Source: Streptoalloteichus tenebrarius
Lineage (GTDB): Bacteria; Actinomycetota; Actinomycetes; Mycobacteriales; Pseudonocardiaceae
Reading direction: 5' to 3'
Length of the DNA stretch: 64,000 nucleotides
Assembly: GCF_024171885.1 (NCBI RefSeq)
Contig: NZ_JAMTCP010000026.1
Location: 1-64,000 of the forward strand
Shown here: piece by piece, positions 23,926 through 33,253 of the stretch
How positions within the stretch are numbered: the stretch's first letter is position 1
Layout of the letters: every line of letters begins with the position of its first letter
Translations under genes and position numbers: made by a program
The notes under the pieces: model-generated
The model's database searches: none
Told to the model about the DNA's origin: nothing
The model's input: only the letters and a program-made list of their open reading frames with translations

Positions 23926-24019
23926 CTCGTGCTTCCTCTATTTCGTGAGGTGTTCCGCGCGTCGGCCCTGCCACGCCGCCACGCGGCCGATCCGCTCCCC
24001 GCGTGCGCGGGGTCCGCGG

Positions 24020-24895
24020 TCAGATCTTGGAAACCTGGCTGAAGGAGAGCTCGACCGGGGTCTCGCGGCCGAAGATCGACACCAGGACCTTCAGCTTCTG
24101 GGCGTCCGGGTTGACCTCGCTGATCGTGGCCGGGAGCGTGGCGAACGGGCCGTCCATGACGGTGACCGACTCGCCCACCTCGAAGTCGACCTCGATGGTC
24201 GGCTTGGCCACGGCGGCGGGGGCCTTCTTGCCGGGGGCCGCCGGCGCCTTCTCCTTCTCCACCTGCGGGGCGAGGAACTTCAGCACCTCGTCCAGGCTCA
24301 GCGGCGACGGCTTGGAGGTCGCGCCGACGAAGCCGGTCACGCCCGGCGTGTTGCGCACCGCGCTCCACGAGGCGTCGTTGAGCTCCATCCTGACCAGGAT
24401 GTAGCCGGGCAGCACCTTCCGCTGGACCTGCTTGCGCTGGCCGTTCTTGATCTCGGTGACTTCCTCGGTCGGCACCTCGACCTGGAAGATGTAGTCCTCC
24501 ATGTCCAGGGTCTGGATGCGCGTCTCGAGGTTGGCCTTGACCTTGTTCTCGTAGCCCGCGTAGGAGTGCACCACGTACCACTCGCCGGGGGCGCGCCGGA
24601 GCGCGTCGCGCAGCTCGGCGACCGGGTCCACCTCGGCCTCGTCGTCGACCGGGGTCTCCTGGGTCTCGGAGGTCCCAGCGGCCTCACCGCCCTCGGCCGG
24701 CTCCGCCGGCTCGTCGGCGGTCGCGGTGTCGGCGTCGTCCGTCGAGACCTCGCCGGCCTCCGCGTCAGCCGGCCGCTGCGGCTCGTCGGCCGCCCCGCCG
24801 ACCGACTCGACGTCGGCCGCGTCGCCGGTCATGGCGGCAGCGTCCACCTCGTCGATCGGGCCGGTCAGCTCCTGGCTGCCGTCGTGGGAGGTCAC
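24020..24895 (-). CDS. nusG: Transcription termination/antitermination factor NusG
   Basis: 291 residues, GTG start. The first ~95 residues are an acidic, Glu/Asp/Ala-rich tail, as in other actinobacteria. The NGN domain begins near [15 protein letters not shown] and includes [23 protein letters not shown] (abbreviated: key LVRMELND ... TPGVTGF). An Ala/Pro/Lys insertion around residues 210-225 separates it from the KOW domain ([19 protein letters not shown] ... [17 protein letters not shown]). Binds RNA polymerase and couples it to Rho or the ribosome. 98 nt after secE. Confidence 0.97.
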   Translation of the reverse strand: MTSHDGSQELTGPIDEVDAAAMTGDAADVESVGGAADEPQRPADAEAGEVSTDDADTATADEPAEPAEGGEAAGTSETQETPVDDEAEVDPVAELRDALRRAPGEWYVVHSYAGYENKVKANLETRIQTLDMEDYIFQVEVPTEEVTEIKNGQRKQVQRKVLPGYILVRMELNDASWSAVRNTPGVTGFVGATSKPSPLSLDEVLKFLAPQVEKEKAPAAPGKKAPAAVAKPTIEVDFEVGESVTVMDGPFATLPATISEVNPDAQKLKVLVSIFGRETPVELSFSQVSKI

Positions 24896-24993
24896 TGTCG
24901 GTCTCGCTTCCTCTCGTGCGTCGCGCGCCCTGGCTCCTCGCGCCGTTGTCCCTGGCCTCGGGTCGCGGGGGTCCCGCGCGGCGCGGTCGGCCG

Positions 24994-25407
24994 TCAGCCG
25001 AACAGCCAGAGCATGCCCTTGCCGAAGGCGAAGTCCAGCCCCGCCACCAGCAGAACCATGAAGGCAACGAAGACCAGCACCACCGCCGTGTAGGTCACCA
25101 ACTGCTTGCGCGTCGGCCAGATGACCTTGCGCAGCTCGGCGACGACCTCCCGGACGAACCGGCCCAGCCGCTTGAGCGGCGAACCCTTGCTCTCCCGGCG
25201 CTCCCTCGACGGCGTCGGCCGGCCCTTCGCGCCGTTGGCGTTCCTGGCCTCGGCGGCCCCACCGACCCTCGAGCCGGCGGCGCGGCCGGCCCGGTCCTGC
25301 CGGGCGGCCGGGCGTGCGGAGGCGCGGCGCTCACGCCGCGCCGCGGCGGTAACCGGGCGGGAAGCGTCACGCTCCTCGGCCCGCTCCTGCTCGCGGTCCT
25401 CGCTCAC
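24994..25407 (-). CDS. secE: Preprotein translocase subunit SecE
   Basis: 137 residues from GTG 25407 ([12 protein letters not shown]), chosen for GGAGG 8 nt upstream and because a longer frame would run into tRNA-Trp. A charged, disordered N-terminal ~75 residues precedes the SecE signature [21 protein letters not shown] and one transmembrane helix (about 105-128). Clamps the SecY channel in the plasma membrane. Precedes nusG as in most bacteria. Confidence 0.95.
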   Translation of the reverse strand: MSEDREQERAEERDASRPVTAAARRERRASARPAARQDRAGRAAGSRVGGAAEARNANGAKGRPTPSRERRESKGSPLKRLGRFVREVVAELRKVIWPTRKQLVTYTAVVLVFVAFMVLLVAGLDFAFGKGMLWLFG

Positions 25408-25440
25408 GCCTGCATCCTCCGCTCGCCGTCTACTACGACG

Positions 25441-25513
<73 letters not shown>

Positions 25514-25760
25514 TCGCGCTGCCCCTCGCGCAGGACCAGTGCACCGCACAGCCTACGCGAAGATCACGCTCCTGGCCGCCGTCCACCCTCCCCACGTGGC
25601 CCGTGGGGCGGTGTTCGGAGCTTCCAGGGTGGCGAGTCTACGACACAGACCGCCCGAACCTCCAACCGCTTAGGTCAGAGGCCCTTTTCCCGGCCGGCGA
25701 GCGCCCCGGGACAGGCCCGTGGCGGAGGCCATCGGGGTGTTCTCTGCCACGATGCTGGCC

Positions 25761-26993
25761 ATGGCCGCACCCCAGACCAACCACACCGCCACCCACCGCC
25801 GGGTGTCCGCCCGGATCGGCGGCATCAGCGAGTCCGCCACGCTCGCCGTGGACGCCAGGGCGAAGGCGTTGCGCGCCGAGGGCCGACCGGTGATCGGTTT
25901 CGGCGCCGGCGAGCCCGACTTCCCGACGCCGGCGCCGATCGTCGAGGCCGCCGCCGCGGCCTGCGCCGACCCCCGCAACCACCGGTACACCCCGGCCGCC
26001 GGCCTGCCCGAGCTGCGCGAGGCGGTCGCCGCGAAGACCGCGCGCGACTCCGGCCTGCGCGTCCGGCCGAGCCAGGTCCTGGTGACCAACGGCGGCAAGC
26101 AGGCCGTCTACCAGGCGTTCGCCACCCTGCTCGACCCCGGCGACGAGGTGCTGCTGCCGGCGCCGTACTGGACCACCTACCCCGAGGCGATCGCCCTGGC
26201 CGGCGGCCGCACGGTGGTCGTACCCACCGACGAGACCACCGGCTACCTGGTCAGCGTGGACCGGCTGGAGGCGGCCAGGACGCCGAGGACGAAGGTCCTG
26301 CTCTTCTGCTCGCCGTCCAACCCCACCGGCGCGGTCCACCCGCCGGAGCTGGTCGAGGAGATCGGGCGCTGGGCGCTGGAGCACGGCATCTGGGTGGTCA
26401 CCGACGAGATCTACGAGCACCTGGTCTACGACGGTGCCCAGCACGCCTCCATGCCGGTGCTGGTGCCCGAGCTGGCCGACACCTGCGTCGTGCTCAACGG
26501 CGTGGCCAAGACCTACGCGATGACCGGGTGGAGGGTCGGCTGGCTGATCGGCCCGGACGACGTGGTGCGCGCGGCGACCAACCTCCAGTCGCACCTGTCG
26601 TCCAACGTCTGCAACGTGGCCCAGCGGGCGGCGTTGGCGGCCGTCACGGGCCCGCTCGACGCGGTCGCCGAGATGCGGGAGGCGTTCGACCGCCGGCGGC
26701 GGCGCATCGTCGAGCTGCTGGCCGCGATCGACGGCGTGACCTGCCCGGTCCCCCGGGGCGCCTTCTACGCGTACCCGTCGGTGAAGGGCCTGCTGGGCAG
26801 GGAGATCCGGGGCCGGCGGCCGGCGACGAGCGCGGAGCTGGCCGAGCTGGTGCTGGAGGAGGCGGAGGTCGCCGTGGTGCCCGGTGAGGCGTTCGGCACG
26901 CCGGGCTACTTCCGGCTCTCCTACGCCCTCGGCGACGACGACCTGGTGACGGGTGTCACCAGGATGGCCCAGCTCCTGGCCGAGGCTCGCTGA
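25761..26993 (+). CDS. aspC: Aspartate-type pyridoxal-phosphate aminotransferase
   Basis: 410 residues from ATG 25761 ([20 protein letters not shown]); ATG 25752 and GTG 25719 are in-frame alternatives and no ribosome site decides. Fold-type I, class I/II aminotransferase: [55 protein letters not shown] and the Schiff-base Lys in [16 protein letters not shown]; substrate Arg in GYFRLSYA near the C-terminus. Likely transfers amino groups between aspartate and 2-oxoglutarate in the cytosol; prephenate activity, known for some of this subgroup, cannot be excluded. Sits alone on the + strand inside the ribosomal-protein region. Confidence 0.93.
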   Translation: MAAPQTNHTATHRRVSARIGGISESATLAVDARAKALRAEGRPVIGFGAGEPDFPTPAPIVEAAAAACADPRNHRYTPAAGLPELREAVAAKTARDSGLRVRPSQVLVTNGGKQAVYQAFATLLDPGDEVLLPAPYWTTYPEAIALAGGRTVVVPTDETTGYLVSVDRLEAARTPRTKVLLFCSPSNPTGAVHPPELVEEIGRWALEHGIWVVTDEIYEHLVYDGAQHASMPVLVPELADTCVVLNGVAKTYAMTGWRVGWLIGPDDVVRAATNLQSHLSSNVCNVAQRAALAAVTGPLDAVAEMREAFDRRRRRIVELLAAIDGVTCPVPRGAFYAYPSVKGLLGREIRGRRPATSAELAELVLEEAEVAVVPGEAFGTPGYFRLSYALGDDDLVTGVTRMAQLLAEAR

Positions 26994-27000
26994 CCGCCCG

Positions 27001-27033
27001 GGTGGCGCGTCGGCGCTGCGCCGACGCGCCACC
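27001..27033. terminator. Bidirectional terminator between aspC and hadB
   Basis: Perfect 15-bp stem (27001-27015 with 27019-27033) with CTG loop, 8 nt after the aspC stop, between convergent genes. Confidence 0.85.
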
Positions 27034-27114
27034 TGGTCCGTCCACGTTCCGAAATCCCCGTGCGCGGCGGACCGCGCGTCCGGCGCGGTTACGGGGCCCC
27101 GGTGGCGTCAGAGG

Positions 27115-27540
27115 TCAGGCGAGGCGCACCAGGGCGTTCGCGCCGCCCAGGACGGTCTGCCCCTGGAAGCGGGCGGTCAGCGTGATCTTCACCACGTTGT
27201 CGTCGAGCTTCTTCGCGACCTTGCCGCTGACCTCGACGAGCGCCCCGTCCTCGTCGTCGGGGACCACGACCGGCCGGGTGAACCGCACGCCGTAGTCGAG
27301 GACCGCTCCGGGGTCGCCGGCCCAGTCCGTGACGACCCGCCCCGCCAGGGCCATGGTCAGCATGCCGTGCGCGATGACGTCGGGCAGGCCCACCTCGCGC
27401 GCGAAGCGCTCGTTCCAGTGGATCGGGTTGAAGTCCCCCGAGGCGCCCGCGTAGCGCACGAGGTCGGCGCGGGTGACCTGGAACCGCGTCGTGGGGAGCT
27501 GGTCGCCCTCGGCGACGTCGGCGAAGCGCGGCGGCGTCAT
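27115..27540 (-). CDS. hadB: MaoC/HadB-like (3R)-hydroxyacyl-ACP dehydratase subunit
   Basis: 141 residues from ATG 27540 (MTPPRFADVAEGDQLP), which overlaps the hadA stop by 4 nt. Single hot-dog domain with the hydratase motif: YAGASGDFNPIHWNERFA carries the catalytic Asp and His. In mycobacteria HadB is the catalytic partner of HadA in the FAS-II dehydratase; in organisms without mycolates the pair probably dehydrates other hydroxyacyl chains. Place and order (rpmG, hadA, hadB, tRNA-Trp, secE) are those of M. tuberculosis. Confidence 0.9.
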   Translation of the reverse strand: MTPPRFADVAEGDQLPTTRFQVTRADLVRYAGASGDFNPIHWNERFAREVGLPDVIAHGMLTMALAGRVVTDWAGDPGAVLDYGVRFTRPVVVPDDEDGALVEVSGKVAKKLDDNVVKITLTARFQGQTVLGGANALVRLA

Positions 27541-28019
27541 GCCGGAACCCCTTCCTCGGCCGCCGGGGCCGGCTCCGCGGTGCCCCTGGCGACCAGCGTC
27601 GCCCGGGAGGTGCACACGGGCTCGCCCTCGACCGTCGTGATCTCGGCGCGCATCGACAGGAAGTCGTTGCCCGCCCGGGACTTGATGTCGTCGACGTGCG
27701 CCGACGCGACCAACTGGTCGCCGGCCCGCACGGGGCGGTGGTGGGTGAACCGCTGGTCGCCGTGGACGACCCTGCTGTAGTCCAGGCCCAGCTCGGGGTC
27801 GGCGATCACCAGGTCGTGCGCCCGCAGGGCGAGGATGACCGCGAAGGTCGGCGGGGCGATGACGTCGGGGTGGCCGGCGGCCACGGCCGCCTCCCGGTCC
27901 CGGTAGACCGGGTTGGCGTCCCCGATGGCGTCGGCGAACTCACGGATCTTCTCGCGGCCGACCTCCCACACCTCGGTGGCGGGAAAGGCCCTGCCGATGA
28001 ACGACTCGTCAAGGGGCAC
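27537..28019 (-). CDS. hadA: HadA-like dehydratase subunit (MaoC N-terminal type)
   Basis: 160 residues from GTG 28019 (PLDESFIGRAFPATEVWEVG); the frame is open further 5' but homologs start near here. EVGREKIREFADAIGD and the following NPVYRD, HPDVIAPPTFAVIL and VVHGDQRFTHHRPVRAGD are typical of the non-catalytic, substrate-binding HadA/FAS1-like hot-dog protein. Forms a heterodimer with HadB, with which it is translationally coupled. The C-terminal ~15 residues are Ala/Glu/Pro-rich. Confidence 0.88.
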   Translation of the reverse strand: MPLDESFIGRAFPATEVWEVGREKIREFADAIGDANPVYRDREAAVAAGHPDVIAPPTFAVILALRAHDLVIADPELGLDYSRVVHGDQRFTHHRPVRAGDQLVASAHVDDIKSRAGNDFLSMRAEITTVEGEPVCTSRATLVARGTAEPAPAAEEGVPA

Positions 28020-28141
28020 GTCGGGCAGGCTAGCCGTTGCCGCGCGGGCGGTCGTCGGCCGCCCCCAGCCCTGACCAGCGGCAACGCCCGACGCCACGGC
28101 CGGGGCATCGGCGGAACGAGCTGGCGGGGGACCCCGGAACA

Positions 28142-28178
28142 CGACAGGCCGCCCCGCGGGAGGCGGGGCGGCCTGTCG
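28142..28178 (-). terminator. Terminator between rpmG and hadA
   Basis: Perfect 16-bp stem (28142-28157 with 28163-28178) with GGGAG loop, 33 nt past the rpmG stop. It should largely separate rpmG from hadAB. Confidence 0.85.
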
Positions 28179-28210
28179 ATGTGAAGATCAGCGTCGCTGA
28201 CCGGACGGGG

Positions 28211-28375
28211 TCAGCGGGTCTCCTTGTGCACCCGGTGCGTGTTGCAGTTCCGGCAGTACTTCTTCACCGCGAGGCGATCCGGGTCGTTGCGCCGGTTCTT
28301 CTTGGTGATGTAGTTCCGGTGCTTGCACTCCTCGCACGCCAGCGTGATCTTGGGGCGGACGTCGGTGGCGGCCAC
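28211..28375 (-). CDS. rpmG: 50S ribosomal protein L33
   Basis: 54 residues, GTG 28375 with GGAGAGG upstream. [21 protein letters not shown] and [16 protein letters not shown] give two CxxC pairs, so this is the zinc-binding (C+) form of L33. Standard length. Located between tRNA-Met and hadA as in other actinobacteria. Confidence 0.97.
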   Translation of the reverse strand: MAATDVRPKITLACEECKHRNYITKKNRRNDPDRLAVKKYCRNCNTHRVHKETR

Positions 28376-28395
28376 GGGGAGCCTCTCCTTCTCGT

Positions 28396-29025
28396 GCTCG
28401 CACCCCCGGTGACGGGGGCCCAGGGGCTTGCCCCTGGTAGGGGTCTGAGGGCGGGCCCCCAGAGAACCTGCCCGCTCGCACCCCCGTGAGGGGGTCCGGG
28501 GCTCTCCCCGGCTCCGGGCGTGGGCACGGGGCCCAGGAACCACGGCTGCGAGTCACCTACACGGTACCCGCTCGCGCCCCCGGTCCCGGCGGCCCGGGGC
28601 GGATCCCCGGCATGGCTGTGAGGATTGTCCCTCACTCATCGCGAAGCGAGCCGGCCCACTCCCAGCGAACCCGTCCCGCTCCACAGCCACCCCACGAGGC
28701 GAAACACCACCAAAGTGGATCTCACCACACCCCCATACGGGGGTCCGGGGGCGTGCCCCCGGCGCGGGGTGTGGGGGCTCGGCCCCCACAGTCATTGCGA
28801 AGCGAGCTGGCCCACTCCCAGCAGACCCGTCCCGCTCCGCTCGGAACCCGGCGAGGCCGGGTTCCTGTAACCCCGCACAGGTGTCGCCCACGATGTGCGG
28901 GATCCACCCCACCCACGAAGGGAGTCCGGGGGCATGCCCCCGGCGCGGGGTGTGGGGGCTCGGCCCCCACAGTCATTGCGAAGCGAGCCGGTCCGCTCCC
29001 AGCGGACACAGCTCGCCCACTCGCG
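28396..29025. repeat. Palindrome-rich repeat cluster between rpmG and tRNA-Met
   Basis: No gene. A 64-bp unit occurs at 28743-28806 and 28924-28987 with a single difference, 181 bp apart; it consists of back-to-back G-run/C-run hairpins followed by CAGTCATTGCGAAGCGAG. The trailing part recurs as a third, diverged copy at 28636-28680 (TCGCGAAGCGAG, then CCCACTCCCAGCG and CCCGTCCCGCT). Related G-run/C-run hairpins fill 28405-28515. It looks like a dispersed actinomycete palindromic repeat accumulated at one site. Confidence 0.75.
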
Positions 29026-29098
29026 TAGCGGTGGCCGGACTTGAACCGGCGACACAGCGATTATGAGCCGCTTGCTCTACCACCTGAGCTACACCGCC
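29026..29098 (-). tRNA. tRNA-Met (CAT, elongator type)
   Basis: 73 nt on the - strand; acceptor GGCGGTG pairs with CACCGCT (terminal G-U), discriminator A, anticodon loop CTCATAA giving CAT. The paired first position and lack of three G-C pairs at the anticodon stem argue for elongator rather than initiator Met. Confidence 0.93.
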
Positions 29099-29171
29099 AC
29101 GGGGGACACCGGGGTGTCCCCCAAGAACGAAACGCGGTACCCGCTCTGCGAGCACCGCGTGCCGTTCGTCG

Positions 29172-29244
29172 AGCCCCAATACGGAATCGAACCGTAGACC
29201 TTCTCCTTACCATGGAGACGCTCTGCCGACTGAGCTATTGGGGC
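29172..29244 (-). tRNA. tRNA-Thr (GGT)
   Basis: 73 nt on the - strand; acceptor GCCCCAA with TTGGGGC, anticodon stem TCTCC/GGAGA around loop ATGGTAA giving GGT, T-arm GGTTCGATTCC. 73 nt upstream of tRNA-Met and probably cotranscribed with it and rpmG. Confidence 0.97.
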
Positions 29245-29266
29245 GTGCTCTCGCGGAGCGATGTGA

Positions 29267-29294
29267 ACTCTACACAAGAACGTCGCGGAGCCAA
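29267..29294 (-). promoter_or_regulatory. Candidate promoter of the tRNA-Thr/tRNA-Met/rpmG unit
   Basis: - strand TTGGCT (29289-29294), 16-nt spacer, TAGAGT (29267-29272); the predicted start is about 16 nt ahead of tRNA-Thr. Confidence 0.4.
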
Positions 29295-29308
29295 AATCCG
29301 GGGGCCGC

Positions 29309-31924
29309 TCAGCGCACCAAAGTGAGCACGGTCTCATCGCGACGGCCCCTGGCCCGCACCGTCCTGGCCCGCAGCCAGGCCTCGAAGCGGTCCTCCGACA
29401 GCGGCCGGGAGATCAGGTAGCCCTGGGCGACGTCGCAGCCCATCTCGACGAGCTGGTCCCTGGCCGCGTCCTCCTCCACGCCCTCGGCCACCACCGTCAG
29501 GCCCAGCGAGTGCCCCAGCTCGACGATGGAGCGCACCACGGCCATGTCACCAAGGTCGGTGCCCATGCCGAGCACGAAGCTCTTGTCGATCTTCACCTCG
29601 TCGACGGGGAGCTGGCGCAGGTACGCCAGCGACGAGTACCCGGTGCCGAAGTCGTCCACGGCGAGCACCACGCCCAGCGCGTGCAGCCGCCGCAACACCG
29701 GCAACGCCCGTTCGGGGTCGGACATCACGCCCGACTCGGTCAGCTCGAAGGTGAGCAGCCGCGGCGGCACGTCGTGCCGGCGCAGCGCCTCCGCCACCCG
29801 GTCGGGGAAGCTTTCGTCCGCGAGGTTACGCACGGAGAGGTTCACCGCGGCCGACAGCCGCAGCCCCCTGTCCAGCCAGCCCCGCACCTTCGCCAGGGCG
29901 TTGTCCATGACGAACGAGGTCAGCGCGTCGACCAGGCCGGTGGCCTCCACGGCCGGCACGAACTCGTCGGGGTCGAGCCGGCCGAACTCGGGGTGGACCC
30001 ACCGGACCAGCGCCTCCACGCCCAGGACCTCGCGCCCGGGGAGGGCCACCTTGGGCTGGTAGTGGACCCGGACCTGGCCGGTGTCCAGCGCCTGCCGGAA
30101 CTGGGTGACGAGCTGGAACCGCCGCAGGAAGATCTGGCCCATGCTCGGCACGTAGCCGCGCACGGCGTCCCCGGCGTTGCGGGCCGCGCGCAGGGCCACG
30201 TCCGCGCGCTGGAGCAGGGTGTCGACGTCGGCGTCGTCCTCCTCCGCCGGCTCCGAGGGCACCTGCACGTAGCCGACGACGGCGTCGGCCTCGACGCTGA
30301 GCCGGTCGACCGGGTAGGGCGCTGCCAGCTCCCGGTGGAGCTGCTCGGCGATCCGGCGCCCCTCCTCCTCGTCGCAGTCCGCGAGCAGCGCGGCGAACGT
30401 GCCGCCCTCCAGGCGCGCCAGCGGCACCCCCGGCCCCAGCGCCTCCCGCAGCCGGCCGCCCGCGGCGATCACCATGCGGTCGCCCCAGGAGTGGCCCAGC
30501 GCGTCGCCGACGGCGGACAGCGCGTCGAGGTCGATGCGCACCACCATGGAGCCCGTGTGCCGGCGCAGCCGGTCCACGGCGGCCTCCCGGAAGCCCGGCC
30601 GGTTGAGCAGGCCGGTGAGCGGGTCGTGGTAGGCGTCGTGCCGGAGCCGGGCCAGCAGCCGCCGGTTGTCCATCGCGGTGGCCAGGTGGCTGGCCAGGGT
30701 GCGCAGGAGCTGGACGTCGGAGCGGCCGAAGCCGCGCCAGCGGCTGAGCCGGTCGTGGGCCTCCACCGCGCCCAGGAGCTGGTTGGCGCCGCGGAGCGGG
30801 ACGACGAGGGCCTCGTGCGCGCCGCGCCGGGCGAGCGCCTCCCGCACGTCGTCGGAGGCGTCGAGGCCGCGGAAGTAGCGGACCTGGCTGCCGGGCAGTT
30901 GCAGGATCGGGTCGTCGTGCGACGGGGGCTCGTCCTCGGGCAGGGGCTTGCCGGCCACGAGCGCGCGGGCCGGGGCGGCCGGGTCCAGCCGCAGGCGCAG
31001 CACCACCCGCTTGGCGGAGAGCTGCTCCCTGATCCGCTCCGCGATCTTCTGCCACTCGTCGGCGTCGGCGTCGGCGAGCTGGCCGTCCAGCAGGTTGCCC
31101 GGCCTGGCCGCGACGCGCTGGCCGGAGCGCGCGACGCTGAGGCTGACGTCGCTGAGCGTCTCCAGGTCGCGCTGTTCGCGCAGCAGGCCGTAGTAGCCGC
31201 GGTAGAGCGCGACGAGGGCCGCGACCACGAGCACGTTGAGCGCCCAGCCCCACGGGGCGGAGACCGCGACCTCGTAGCCGACGACGCCGACGGAGGTGTT
31301 CAGCAGGCCGACGACGAGGGTGTGCGCGGCGAGGCGCAGGGCCGCCGGCAGCCGGGGCTCGCCGCGCAGGATGTTCAGCGCGGTGACCGCGAGCGCGACG
31401 CTGATGAGCGAGGAGGCCAGGGTGCCGAGCAGGGCGGCGGTCCACCGGGGCGCGCCGTCGGGCAGGACCTGGGTGGCCAGCGCGTAGACCGCGAACGGTC
31501 CGGCGATCTCCAGGCACATCACGCCGACGTTGTAGACCAGGTTGCTGGTGAGCCGCCGGACGAGCTGGCTGCCGACCCCGGCGACCAGGTGCGCGGCGAG
31601 CACGACCTCGAACGGCGCGGTGAGCAGGCCAAGCACCAGCGGGATCTCGGTGAACGAGATGGCCCAGCCGACCTGGCGGATGTCGACGTCGATGGTGAGG
31701 TGCTCGGCGAGCAGGAAGCCCAGCACGAGCAGCGGGCCGAGCCACAGGAGCTGGGGCGTGAACTGGGTGGGCTGCGACCACGCCACGCCGGCCGCCGCGA
31801 GTGTGCCCGCCACCAGCACGGCGCGGGAGAAGGTGAGGTAGAGGAGCCGCCGCCGGGGGTCCATCTGCGCCCGGTCGGCCAGGCGCGACGCGTCCGGGTC
31901 GTGTGGGCGGTGGTGCTCGGACAT
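29309..31924 (-). CDS. Membrane GAF-GGDEF-EAL cyclic-di-GMP protein (likely phosphodiesterase)
   Basis: 871 residues, ATG with a strong GAGGAGGGG site. Residues ~25-255 contain 7-8 hydrophobic segments (a MASE-type sensor), ~285-425 a GAF-like domain, ~430-590 a GGDEF domain and ~610-860 an EAL domain. The GGDEF signature is degenerate (EGGTF), so cyclase activity is unlikely. EAL is complete: VEALVRW, NLSVRNLAD, FELTESGVM, VDDFGTGYSS, VKIDKSFV and EGVEE provide the metal ligands and catalytic Glu/Lys. Expected to hydrolyse c-di-GMP at the membrane, perhaps with GTP bound at the GGDEF site as an activator. Confidence 0.9.
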   Translation of the reverse strand: MSEHHRPHDPDASRLADRAQMDPRRRLLYLTFSRAVLVAGTLAAAGVAWSQPTQFTPQLLWLGPLLVLGFLLAEHLTIDVDIRQVGWAISFTEIPLVLGLLTAPFEVVLAAHLVAGVGSQLVRRLTSNLVYNVGVMCLEIAGPFAVYALATQVLPDGAPRWTAALLGTLASSLISVALAVTALNILRGEPRLPAALRLAAHTLVVGLLNTSVGVVGYEVAVSAPWGWALNVLVVAALVALYRGYYGLLREQRDLETLSDVSLSVARSGQRVAARPGNLLDGQLADADADEWQKIAERIREQLSAKRVVLRLRLDPAAPARALVAGKPLPEDEPPSHDDPILQLPGSQVRYFRGLDASDDVREALARRGAHEALVVPLRGANQLLGAVEAHDRLSRWRGFGRSDVQLLRTLASHLATAMDNRRLLARLRHDAYHDPLTGLLNRPGFREAAVDRLRRHTGSMVVRIDLDALSAVGDALGHSWGDRMVIAAGGRLREALGPGVPLARLEGGTFAALLADCDEEEGRRIAEQLHRELAAPYPVDRLSVEADAVVGYVQVPSEPAEEDDADVDTLLQRADVALRAARNAGDAVRGYVPSMGQIFLRRFQLVTQFRQALDTGQVRVHYQPKVALPGREVLGVEALVRWVHPEFGRLDPDEFVPAVEATGLVDALTSFVMDNALAKVRGWLDRGLRLSAAVNLSVRNLADESFPDRVAEALRRHDVPPRLLTFELTESGVMSDPERALPVLRRLHALGVVLAVDDFGTGYSSLAYLRQLPVDEVKIDKSFVLGMGTDLGDMAVVRSIVELGHSLGLTVVAEGVEEDAARDQLVEMGCDVAQGYLISRPLSEDRFEAWLRARTVRARGRRDETVLTLVR

Positions 31925-32327
31925 CCACCCCTCCTCGTCGCGCTGCGAATACGTTCACGCGCTGGATCTGTCGCCCGATCGTGACGGAAGGCCGCAACCT
32001 TGGCCAGACCGCCACGCTCCGCAGTCACCTGTCGGGGTGACGTGGACCATGACACGCCGCGGCGGCGGGCGGGGCGTCCTGACCGGATCTGGTCACGGAC
32101 CGTCACCCCGCTTCGGGCAGTCGATGGCAGGTGCCGCGTGGCAATTGCCACTGACCGATCTCCTGAATACCCCCACCGGGTGGTCGGGGGCAACGGCGGG
32201 TGAGGGGTTCTCCGCGCACGGGAGCGCACGCGTCAACCGACCGGCCCAGCAGGACGAACCCGGGATGGTGCCCGTTCACCTCCTTGATCACGTTGTGGTG
32301 GAGATGACACCGGATCGGCCGAGGGGC
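31925..32327. other. Intergenic region upstream of the GGDEF-EAL gene
   Basis: 403 bp between the start of the GGDEF-EAL gene and the phzF stop. No frame here is convincing; it should hold the promoter of the former. No clear hairpin or repeat recognised. Confidence 0.5.
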
Positions 32328-33110
32328 TCAGACGAGAAGTTCACCCCGAAGGACGCTGACCGCCCTGCCCGCCAGCCCCACCCGGTCCCCGCGCACCGTC
32401 AATCGCACGACACCCCCGCGGGGTGACGCCTGCTCCCCCACCAAGGTGGTCCTCCCCAGCCGCTCCGACCACCACGACGCGAGCGTGCAGTGCGCGGAGC
32501 CCGTCACCGGGTCCTCGGGCACCCCGTAGGCCGGGTAGAAGCACCGGCTGACGAAGTCGGTCCCCGCCCCGTCGCCGGGGGCCGTGACGATGACGCCCCT
32601 GGCGTCGATCGCCGCGACCCGGTCGAGCGCGGGGCGCAGCGCCCGCACCTCGGCGGCCGAGGCGGCCTCGACCAGGACGTCGAACCGGCCACGCCACACC
32701 GAGCGCACGGTGACGCCGGGCAGGGCGGCCAGCAGGTCCGGTCCTCCCTCGGCGGGCGCGGGCGGGTCGGCGGGGAAGTCCATCTCGATCCACCCGTCGC
32801 CGACGGCCGAGCACACCAGCTCCCCGCTGGCCGTCGCGAACCGCCGCGTCCCGCCGAGGACGTGCGCGGTCGCCAGGGTGGCGTGGCCGCACAGGTCGAC
32901 CTCGTGGGTGGGGGTGAACCACCGCAACGGCAGCGCCCCGTCCACCGACCGCCCGACCTCGACGAACGCGGTCTCCGCGTGCTTGAGCTCCGCGGCCACC
33001 GCCTGCATCCACTCCGCGTCCCTCGGTTCGGTCAGCAGGACCACCCCGGCCGGGTTCCCCGCGAACGCCCGTTCCGTGAACGCGTCGACGACGTGCACCT
33101 CAACAGTCAC
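32328..33110 (-). CDS. PhzF-family isomerase/epimerase
   Basis: 260 residues, GTG start (TVEVHVVDAFTERAF). Signature elements: GNPAGVVLL, catalytic Glu in KHAETAFV, FTPTHEVDLCGHATLA, and the second-half Asp in GVPEDPVTGSAHC. Diaminopimelate-epimerase fold. Family members isomerise small metabolites (phenazine precursor in PhzF itself); no phenazine genes are nearby, so the substrate is unknown. A TAGGTT box (33117-33122) ends 6 nt before the start codon, suggesting a leaderless mRNA. Confidence 0.88.
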   Translation of the reverse strand: MTVEVHVVDAFTERAFAGNPAGVVLLTEPRDAEWMQAVAAELKHAETAFVEVGRSVDGALPLRWFTPTHEVDLCGHATLATAHVLGGTRRFATASGELVCSAVGDGWIEMDFPADPPAPAEGGPDLLAALPGVTVRSVWRGRFDVLVEAASAAEVRALRPALDRVAAIDARGVIVTAPGDGAGTDFVSRCFYPAYGVPEDPVTGSAHCTLASWWSERLGRTTLVGEQASPRGGVVRLTVRGDRVGLAGRAVSVLRGELLV

Positions 33111-33116
33111 GCCCCG

Positions 33117-33122
33117 AACCTA
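33117..33122 (-). promoter_or_regulatory. -10 box for leaderless phzF transcript
   Basis: TAGGTT on the - strand, separated by 6 nt from the GTG start of the PhzF gene; no ribosome site. No recognisable -35. Confidence 0.4.
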
Positions 33123-33137
33123 GATCCCGCGCCGCCC

Positions 33138-33182
33138 GGTCCCGAGGCGCGCGGTCCCGAGGCGCGCGGTCCCGAGGCGCGC
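33138..33182. repeat. Three perfect 15-bp tandem repeats
   Basis: Unit GGTCCCGAGGCGCGC at 33138, 33153 and 33168, identical in all copies, in the divergent gap between phzF and the thioesterase gene. Not inside any gene. Confidence 0.9.
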
Positions 33183-33241
33183 GGAGGGCCTCGCGCTGCG
33201 CTGTCCCGGTGGTTTTCGCCACCTCTCCCGGTGGGCGTGCC

Positions 33242-33247
33242 TAGCCT
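33242..33247 (+). promoter_or_regulatory. -10 box for leaderless thioesterase transcript
   Basis: TAGCCT followed by exactly 6 nt and the ATG at 33254; no ribosome site precedes the start. Confidence 0.4.
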
Positions 33248-33253
33248 CAGGGC

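Noticed and set aside
28636-28987. Repeats considered as a CRISPR array
   Set aside because: Only two near-identical long units 181 bp apart plus a diverged third; no regular spacers and no cas genes.
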